Shown: positions 48,427-53,319 of the stretch, piece by piece | Layout: each line of letters opens with the position of its first letter | Position numbering within the stretch: position 1 is the stretch's first letter | Origin: Acidimicrobiales bacterium | Lineage (GTDB): Bacteria; Actinomycetota; Acidimicrobiia; Acidimicrobiales; Palsa-688 | NCBI GenBank assembly: GCA_035533095.1 | Contig: DATLUM010000069.1 | Location: 1-53,319, forward strand | DNA length: 53,319 bases | Direction of reading: 5' to 3' | Position numbers and translations under genes: made by a program | The notes under the pieces: generated by a model | What the model was told of the DNA's origin: nothing | The model's database searches: none | What the model saw: only the letters and a program-made list of their open reading frames with translations

Positions 48427-48474
48427 GGACTAGTCCCTGCATCACTGGTAAGGGACTTCTGCCCCTATCCGGGG
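48427..48474 (+). promoter_or_regulatory. DosR-type box and nested palindromes before the ACAD at 48502
   Basis: TAAGGGACTTCTGCCCCTAT (48449-48468) keeps the core GGGACT...G.CCC of the mycobacterial DosR/DevR operator. Its centre is about 43 nt before ATG 48502, a usual place for an activator overlapping the -35. Upstream GGACTAGTCC (48427-48436) is a perfect palindrome with similar half-sites. AGTCCCT/AGGGACT (48432-48438/48451-48457) and CCCC/GGGG (48462-48474) can also pair as hairpins. TACACA (48490-48495) could be the -10. Confidence 0.4.
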
Positions 48475-48501
48475 CGAGTCGTTGGCCACTACACATGCCC
48501 C

Positions 48502-49725
48502 ATGCCCTACGCGTTCAGCGAAGCGGGACTCGCCGTCCAGCAGCAGGTCCGCAGGTTCATGGAGTCCACGATCTACCCCAACGAGGACCGCTACTACGAG
48601 GAACTCGAGAGCGCGCCCGACGGCTACCCGCTTGTGATGGACAAACTGAAGGCGGCGGCCATGGAGCGCGGCCTTTGGAACCTGTTCATGCCCGATCTGC
48701 AGCCGAACGGCCCGGGGACCCGCCTGTCCAACGTGGACTACGCGCCCGTCTCCGAGATGCTCGGCGGGGTCGGGTTCGCCTCCGAAGCGCTCAACTGCTC
48801 CGCCCCCGACACCGGCAACATGGAGATCCTCCACCACTACGGGACGGAGATCGTGAAGGAGCGGTGGCTGGCCCCGCTGCTCGCCGGGGAGATTCGAAGC
48901 GCGTTCTCCATGACCGAGCCGGACAGCGCTTCATCGGACGCCACGAACATCGGATTGCGGATCGACCGGATGCCGGGCGGTTACCGGCTCAACGGTCGCA
49001 AGTGGTTCAGCTCGGGCGCAGGGTCGCAGCGCTGCAAGGTGCTCGTGGTCATGGGCAAGACCGACCCCGGCGCGCCGGCGCACCTGCAGCAATCGATGGT
49101 CGTGGTCCCCAAGGACACCCCCGGCGTGACCGTAGGCATGCGCCCGACCGTCTTCGGGTACGCCGAGCACGGCGGTCACCCGGAGGTGATCTACCGTGAC
49201 GTCGAGATCCCCGACGACCATCTGCTTGGCCAGGAAGGTGGCGGTTTCGCCATTGCGCAGGCCAGGTTGGGCCCGGGCCGGATCCACCACTGCATGCGCT
49301 CCATCGGCGTGGCCGAACGAGCGCTCGAGCTGATGGTCACACGCTCGCTCGAAAGGCACGCTTTCGGATCGAGCATCGCCCACAAGGGGCTCATCCAGGA
49401 CTGGATCGCCGAGTCGCGCATAGAGATCGACATGGCTCGCGAGTACGTCTTGAAGACGGCGCATCTCATGGACACCGTCGGCAACAAGTCAGCCGCCACG
49501 GAAATCTCCGGCATCAAGGTCGCCGTTCCCAACATGGCGCTGAAGGTGATCGACCGGGCCATCCAGGTGCACGGAGCCGCGGGGCTCACGCAGTTCACCC
49601 CGCTCGCGCAGATGTACGCGCACATGCGCTCACTGCGGATCGCGGACGGGCCGGACGAGGTACACAAGATGACCATCGCCCGACGGGAGATCCGCAAGCA
49701 CCAGCCGGCGTTCCGGATGCACTGA
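48502..49725 (+). CDS. Acyl-CoA dehydrogenase family protein, ACAD10/11-like
   Basis: 407 residues. It shares with the protein at 2821 the motifs LNCSAPDTGNMEIL, FSMTEPDSASSDATN, LGPGRIHHCMRSIG and IQVHGAAGLTQFTPLAQMYA. This is the clade that includes the dehydrogenase domains of vertebrate ACAD10 and ACAD11. It faces, stop to stop with no gap, an APH-type kinase gene (49726-50835); ACAD10/11 are fusions of exactly such a kinase and dehydrogenase. An acyl-CoA substrate with a 4-hydroxy group is therefore a concrete hypothesis. No Shine-Dalgarno; TACACA stands 6 nt upstream. Confidence 0.93.
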   Translation: MPYAFSEAGLAVQQQVRRFMESTIYPNEDRYYEELESAPDGYPLVMDKLKAAAMERGLWNLFMPDLQPNGPGTRLSNVDYAPVSEMLGGVGFASEALNCSAPDTGNMEILHHYGTEIVKERWLAPLLAGEIRSAFSMTEPDSASSDATNIGLRIDRMPGGYRLNGRKWFSSGAGSQRCKVLVVMGKTDPGAPAHLQQSMVVVPKDTPGVTVGMRPTVFGYAEHGGHPEVIYRDVEIPDDHLLGQEGGGFAIAQARLGPGRIHHCMRSIGVAERALELMVTRSLERHAFGSSIAHKGLIQDWIAESRIEIDMAREYVLKTAHLMDTVGNKSAATEISGIKVAVPNMALKVIDRAIQVHGAAGLTQFTPLAQMYAHMRSLRIADGPDEVHKMTIARREIRKHQPAFRMH

Positions 49726-50835
49726 TCAGATAGCGGTCGCCGCGTCCAGGTCGAGCGCGTGCCTGGCATGGCGGTGGGCCATGACCATGAACATCTCGTC
49801 GCCGCGCTCGGTCCGCTCGACGAGCATCGAAGCCGCGATCGCCATGATCAGCCCGGACCAGGTGCCGCGCCTGTAGTCGTGCCAGCAGCGATCCCATCCG
49901 TAACCTTGCACGCCCGCGGCAACCAGGCGGTCGTGGTACAGCCGCACCAGCCCCCCTTCGTGGGCCCGCCGGTCATCGAGCAGGAGCCCCGCCCCGATGA
50001 AGTAGGCGACGTCCGCCAGCGCGGGCCCGTGGGTGACTGTCTGCCAGTCGAGGACGGTCACCGACGCGCCCGTCCCCTCACCCGGCTTGCTGCCCGAAAC
50101 GGCGGGTGATCCGGCGAAGAGGAGGTTGTCGAGACGGTAGTCGCCGTGCACGACGGTCCACGGCTCGGTGTCGCCGAGGATGAAGTCCGACAGCTTGGCG
50201 AACAGCTGGTCGCCCGCCTCGTGCACCTCCGGACCGAGCGACTCCGCATAACGCTCGCGGAATCCGTCCCACAACTGAGGTAGCAGACCCAGGTAGAACA
50301 GCTGCTGGCCCGAACGGTCGCGGTGGAGCCACGGCAGCTCCTTGAGCGACGGGTCGTCCCACAGTGGCGCGTGCAGGCCGACCAGCTCGTCGATGGCGGT
50401 GACGGCGTCGGCGTGCGAGCAACCGGCCAGCTGGTCCCCGGGTTGGGCCGGGCTCAGGTCCTCGAGCAGCAGGACGAAGCTGGCTGTCTCGACTTCGATG
50501 TCCGCGTAATAGACGCGCGGCGTGCGAACGTCGAGGCGGGGGGCGAGCTGCTGATAGAAGCGGACCTCGTTTTCGTAGCTGCCGAGGGACAGGGCGGTCG
50601 CGCGGCTGATGGGGTCGGCCGAGGGGAGCTTGGCGATGATCGATCGGGGTGGATCGGTCCGGATGTCCGGGCCCGGGGCGTACGTCAGGATGAGACGGAA
50701 GGTGTCGCACATCTGTCCTGTGCCGACCGGGGCGGTGTCGACCGACTCGACTTTCACGTCCCCGAGCGTCTCGGCGAGGGCTGCAGACAGCCAGGCGGGC
50801 GTCAGGGAATCTGGGGTGTCAGCGATGCTCGGCAC
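49726..50835 (-). CDS. APH-type phosphotransferase (ACAD10/11-type kinase domain)
   Basis: 369 residues from GTG 50835. The aminoglycoside-phosphotransferase/choline-kinase fold has the ATP-binding SIIAKLPSADP, the hinge FVLLLEDLSPAQPGDQLAG, the catalytic loop VVHGDYRLDNLLF (Asp and Asn) and VLDWQTVTHGP (metal Asp). In ACAD10/11 the same fold phosphorylates the 4-hydroxyl of 4-hydroxyacyl-CoA. Its end touches the end of the ACAD gene at 48502. The start is fixed by a TAATGT box 6 nt upstream. Substrate is inferred, not shown. Confidence 0.9.
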   Translation of the reverse strand: MPSIADTPDSLTPAWLSAALAETLGDVKVESVDTAPVGTGQMCDTFRLILTYAPGPDIRTDPPRSIIAKLPSADPISRATALSLGSYENEVRFYQQLAPRLDVRTPRVYYADIEVETASFVLLLEDLSPAQPGDQLAGCSHADAVTAIDELVGLHAPLWDDPSLKELPWLHRDRSGQQLFYLGLLPQLWDGFRERYAESLGPEVHEAGDQLFAKLSDFILGDTEPWTVVHGDYRLDNLLFAGSPAVSGSKPGEGTGASVTVLDWQTVTHGPALADVAYFIGAGLLLDDRRAHEGGLVRLYHDRLVAAGVQGYGWDRCWHDYRRGTWSGLIMAIAASMLVERTERGDEMFMVMAHRHARHALDLDAATAI

Positions 50836-50841
50836 GCCGAG

Positions 50842-50847
50842 ACATTA
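50842..50847 (-). promoter_or_regulatory. -10 box (TAATGT) 6 nt before the kinase start
   Basis: On the minus strand TAATGT ends 6 nt before GTG 50835. TGTCGT lies 17 nt further upstream as a possible poor -35. The promoter lies in the 27 nt between the MFS stop and this gene. Confidence 0.45.
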
Positions 50848-50862
50848 CGTATTCCGCGCGGG

Positions 50863-52131
50863 CTACGACAGGGCAACCGCCGGGACGCCGGCGCCGGCTG
50901 TCTCGTCGACGTCACGCCCGCTCGTCTCGGGGAGGAGCAAGGCCACGACGGGGATCGCCACCAGCGGGCCCAACGCCAGGATCCCGACCGCATCAGAAAG
51001 GCCCTTGGTCCCCGCGATCAGAACGCCGCCGGCGACGAAGCCGACGCATTGCCCCATCACCTTCGCGGCTCCGGCCGTCGAGTTGCCAAGCGCCCGAAGG
51101 CTCGTCGGGAACAGCTCGGTCCCGTACGCGCCGAGCGCGGGCCAGGCGCCGAACCCACCGACGTACGTGAGCGCGAGCGCGCCGAACAGCTCAGGCGCGC
51201 CGTGGGCGATGAAGAAGAGCAGGTAGGTTCCGGTGACGCCGGCGGCGAGGAAGCCGCAACCCACGGCCTTGCGCCCCAGGCGGTCGCTCAGGGAACCGGC
51301 GATGCCGAGTACGGGTATCGCCAGCGCTCCCGCGGCCACGAGGATGAGGTTCGCGGCAGACGTCGAGAGGTGGCGCTGAGACTCGAAGAAATCGATGACG
51401 AAGACCTGCGCCTGGGTCGTGAGGTTGATCAGAAAGGCGATCGCGCACACGAGGAGGAGACTGCGCAGGTGCGGAGGACGCGCGATTTCGGCCCACCTCG
51501 ACCACGCCTTGGTCTCGGCGATGCGCAGGTATCGACTGCTCTCGGGAAGCCGCCGGCGCAGCCACACGGCGACGAGAAGGACTGGAACGGCGGCGCCGTA
51601 CAGCCACCGCCAGGAGATGCCGAGCGGTGCGAGCACGACCCCGTACAGCAACGACCCGAAGCCGGCGCCCAGGATGTCCAGCGTGGCAAGGAAGCCGAAC
51701 CCGAACCCACGTGCCCCCGCCGGCAGTTCTTCCGCGATAACGGTCCAGGTGAGCGAGATCTCCGTGGCAAGGAAGAGCCGCGCCGCGAACTGGAACCCCG
51801 CGAACGCGCCGATGGTCGGTGCAACGGCCGTCGCCGCGGTCGCGATGGTGTAGCCGGTGATCGACACCAGCAGCACCCGCCGGCGACCGTGCCGGTCCGC
51901 CCTTCTTGCGACGAAGATCGCGGGCAGGGCCCCGAGATACAGAAGGCTCAGCCACAGCGAAGCCGAGGACTGGGAGAGCCCGAAGCTGTGGCGGATGTGC
52001 GGAAGGGCGAAGATGACGACGTTGAGGTCGTAGCCCTCGAAGAAGCTCGCCCATCCGAGCAGCGCCAGGAGCTGCCAGTGCGACGGTTCGAGCAGACGGG
52101 CGGGCTCGAGCAGTTTCCCCAGCCGGCTCAC
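50863..52131 (-). CDS. MFS transporter
   Basis: 422 residues with about 12 transmembrane helices. The first cytoplasmic loop has ARRADRHGRRRVLLVS, the MFS signature D-R-x-G-R-R, and the sixth-seventh loop is long and charged (LRRRLPESSRYLRIAETKAW). PETSGRDVDE near the end matches sugar/metabolite-type MFS proteins. It probably moves an organic solute by proton coupling. GTG 52131 was chosen because the transporter pattern starts there; it lies 1 nt after the AurF-like stop, so the two genes are one operon. The longer open frame upstream is the reading of that neighbour in another frame. Confidence 0.9.
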   Translation of the reverse strand: MSRLGKLLEPARLLEPSHWQLLALLGWASFFEGYDLNVVIFALPHIRHSFGLSQSSASLWLSLLYLGALPAIFVARRADRHGRRRVLLVSITGYTIATAATAVAPTIGAFAGFQFAARLFLATEISLTWTVIAEELPAGARGFGFGFLATLDILGAGFGSLLYGVVLAPLGISWRWLYGAAVPVLLVAVWLRRRLPESSRYLRIAETKAWSRWAEIARPPHLRSLLLVCAIAFLINLTTQAQVFVIDFFESQRHLSTSAANLILVAAGALAIPVLGIAGSLSDRLGRKAVGCGFLAAGVTGTYLLFFIAHGAPELFGALALTYVGGFGAWPALGAYGTELFPTSLRALGNSTAGAAKVMGQCVGFVAGGVLIAGTKGLSDAVGILALGPLVAIPVVALLLPETSGRDVDETAGAGVPAVALS

Positions 52132-52132
52132 C

Positions 52133-53068
52133 TCAGGTACCTGAGCCGAGGCCCAACACCCGCCAGAGTCGCCGGTACGCCGGCGTGAGAAGCCCGACCT
52201 CCTCGCACAGGCGCCGCACCTTCTGCAACGACTCCACCGTCGCGGCCCGATGCTCGGGGTTGTAGGTGTAGGCCAGATCGAGGACCGACGCCGGGATCGC
52301 ATAGTCCGCGACGATCTGGCGCGACGGGCGGAGCATCATCTGCGCCATGGCGGCGAGGATCAGCGGCGCTCCGACGGCGAGCTCGGCGCGGCGGAACCGG
52401 CTGAGCTGCGGTACCCGGCGCTTGAGATAGTGGCGGGCGAAGGACAGGTGCCGGGCCTCCTCGGTCACGTGGATGCGCACGATCCGTTCCACCAGGGGAT
52501 GGGCGATGCCGGCGCGCAGCCGCTGTCGCTGGACGTAGTCGATGGGGTCCTCGCCCCCGAGGACGAACATGAAGAACAGCGGGGGGAAGATGCGGGCGAA
52601 CGGCGCGACGAGCAGCTCGGCGGTCACCTTCATCCGGGCGGGCAGGCCGTCGACCGGTAGGCCGCAGCGGTCGACGAACTCCTGGAACATCATGGTGTGG
52701 TGGGACTCCTCGGCCACCTCGTGGTGCAGGTACCGGAACTCCGGCCGGTGGTTGGGAAGCCAGAAGGCGTAGGCGAGGAGGCCTCGTTGGAGCACGTTCT
52801 CGAACTCCCAGCCGGTGCGCATGGCCGTGGCGATCCGGTGCAGGCCGATCCTCGCCTGGATCTCCGGCGGCTGCCGGCGGTACCAGCCGGTGTCGGTGAG
52901 GGGATCGAGGGTCACCGCCGCCCATCGGGCCCCGCCGGGGTCGATCTGCAGCGCCTCGGCATCCCAGTCCACGTCGGCGAAGGCGTCGAAGTGCCGCTCG
53001 ACGGACTGGCGGCTGAGCCGCCGCACCAGCGCGTCGAAGGCCGTGTCGGTTTCGATGGTGGCGGCCAT
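52133..53068 (-). CDS. AurF-like diiron oxygenase
   Basis: 311 residues from ATG 53068. Carboxylate/His motifs of the ferritin-like diiron fold are present: LHHEVAEESHHTMMF, FENVLQRGLLAYAFWL, and VTEEARHLSFARHYL (Glu-x2-His pairs). AurF oxidises p-aminobenzoate to p-nitrobenzoate; relatives oxidise other amines or add oxygen, so substrate is open. GGAGG stands 5 nt before ATG 53068; ATG 53098 is an alternative. It leads the MFS gene and may supply the compound that the transporter exports. Promoter TTGACG-N17-TACATT lies upstream. Confidence 0.88.
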   Translation of the reverse strand: MAATIETDTAFDALVRRLSRQSVERHFDAFADVDWDAEALQIDPGGARWAAVTLDPLTDTGWYRRQPPEIQARIGLHRIATAMRTGWEFENVLQRGLLAYAFWLPNHRPEFRYLHHEVAEESHHTMMFQEFVDRCGLPVDGLPARMKVTAELLVAPFARIFPPLFFMFVLGGEDPIDYVQRQRLRAGIAHPLVERIVRIHVTEEARHLSFARHYLKRRVPQLSRFRRAELAVGAPLILAAMAQMMLRPSRQIVADYAIPASVLDLAYTYNPEHRAATVESLQKVRRLCEEVGLLTPAYRRLWRVLGLGSGT

Positions 53069-53114
53069 GGGGTCCTCCGTGGTGGGGTCCTCGGGCATGA
53101 TTATGTCATCAAGC

Positions 53115-53143
53115 AATGTAACAGTAGATAATGGTAACGTCAA
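53115..53143 (-). promoter_or_regulatory. Sigma-70-type promoter TTGACG-N17-TACATT for the AurF/MFS operon
   Basis: On the minus strand TTGACG (53143-53138) and TACATT (53120-53115) are 17 nt apart. The gap is also AT-rich compared with the rest of the window. Transcription would begin about 40 nt before ATG 53068. The -35 lies 5 nt from the start of the divergent MerR gene, so that regulator could control it. Confidence 0.65.
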
Positions 53144-53148
53144 GGCCC

Positions 53149-53319
53149 ATGGAGTACCGCGTCGACGAGCTGGCCAGGGAAGCGGGGACGACCGTGCGCA
53201 ACGTCCGCGCCTACCAGGACCGCGGCCTCCTGCCACCACCCCGGCGGGAGGGGCGGATCGTCCTGTACTCCGAGGCCCACCTGGCCCGCCTGCGCCTGGT
53301 GAGCGCGCTTCTCGAGCGG
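53149..53319 (+). CDS. MerR family transcriptional regulator (3' end beyond the window)
   Basis: 57 codons are visible before the window ends. YRVDELAREAGTTVRNVRAY, then QDRGLLPPPRREGRIVLYSE, is the winged-helix-turn-helix of MerR proteins, with the R-Y-Q-x-x-G-L-L/P segment that contacts the minor groove. AHLARLRLVSALLER continues the dimerisation helix. It is divergent from the AurF-like gene with 80 nt between the ATGs. The effector-binding domain is missing, so the inducer is unknown. The GATAAT at 53127-53132 may serve as its -10. Confidence 0.88.
   Translation, partial: MEYRVDELAREAGTTVRNVRAYQDRGLLPPPRREGRIVLYSEAHLARLRLVSALLER

Overview
The window is high-GC DNA packed with genes on both strands. 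It looks like chromosome of a free-living actinomycete: there is an Rpf-type resuscitation muralytic protein, a mycothiol-amidase-like PIG-L protein, an F420-type luciferase-like oxidoreductase, a CYP, many FadE/FadD-type genes, frequent GTG/TTG starts and apparent leaderless promoters. The gene mix recalls Acidimicrobiia-type soil or aquatic actinobacteria, but that placement is inference. I see no rRNA, tRNA, CRISPR array, insertion sequence or prophage.

Layout. 1-4092: PIG-L amidase (cut by the window edge), SDR, a possible TetR remnant, and two divergent acyl-CoA dehydrogenases. 4093-11078: a cell-envelope block with an M15 peptidase lipoprotein, MBL hydrolase, L,D-transpeptidase-like lipoprotein, a BNR propeller coupled to a diglycine-ending MoaD/ThiS protein, Rpf, and a secreted TIM-barrel protein. 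11139-15348: FAD oxidoreductase, alpha/beta hydrolase with a Cys nucleophile, DUF3565-DUF1971 fusion, VOC protein, enoyl-CoA hydratase. 15400-20493: secreted YVTN propeller/phosphoesterase, then a small-protein island (DUF1003-like membrane protein, two CsbD-like coiled-coil paralogues, a basic orphan). 20521-30565: SDR, enolase-superfamily enzyme, FadD, P450, membrane-anchored orphan, CMD, VOC, LLM oxidoreductase, SRPBCC, a broken SRPBCC gene and a lipocalin-like orphan. 30516-34338: nitronate monooxygenase, PaaI thioesterase, TetR, thiolase-like protein. 34371-37820: a three-gene exported GMC dehydrogenase cassette with an unknown middle subunit. 37909-43770: TetR, haloalkane dehalogenase, sulfatase, acyl-CoA thioesterase, alpha/beta hydrolase, MDR dehydrogenase. 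43754-46584: integral membrane proteins. 46609-50835: two acyl-CoA dehydrogenases and an APH-type kinase. 50863-53319: MFS transporter, AurF-like diiron oxygenase and a divergent MerR regulator (cut by the edge).

Together these genes suggest an organism that activates and degrades varied lipophilic or halogenated/sulfated carbon compounds. Acyl-CoA dehydrogenases, hydratase, thiolase-like protein, thioesterases and FadD supply beta-oxidation. P450, nitronate monooxygenase, LLM, MDR, dehalogenase and sulfatase supply peripheral attack. TetR and MerR proteins supply local control.

The most striking DNA-level signals are regulatory. Many genes start 6-8 nt after a TANNNT -10 box (leaderless pattern). 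Two divergent gene pairs share symmetric promoters: a 12-bp palindrome that gives each strand a -10 box exactly 6 nt before its ATG (28727-28738), and a palindrome whose arms are the two opposing -35 boxes (31675-31692). A perfect 8+8 bp operator-like palindrome lies between the -35 and -10 of the GMC cassette (34317-34336). A DosR-type box lies about 43 bp before an ACAD start (48449-48468). The best candidates for a little-described protein system are the GMC cassette with its unknown exported cysteine protein, and the split form of the eukaryotic ACAD10/11 kinase-dehydrogenase fusion at 48502-50835.
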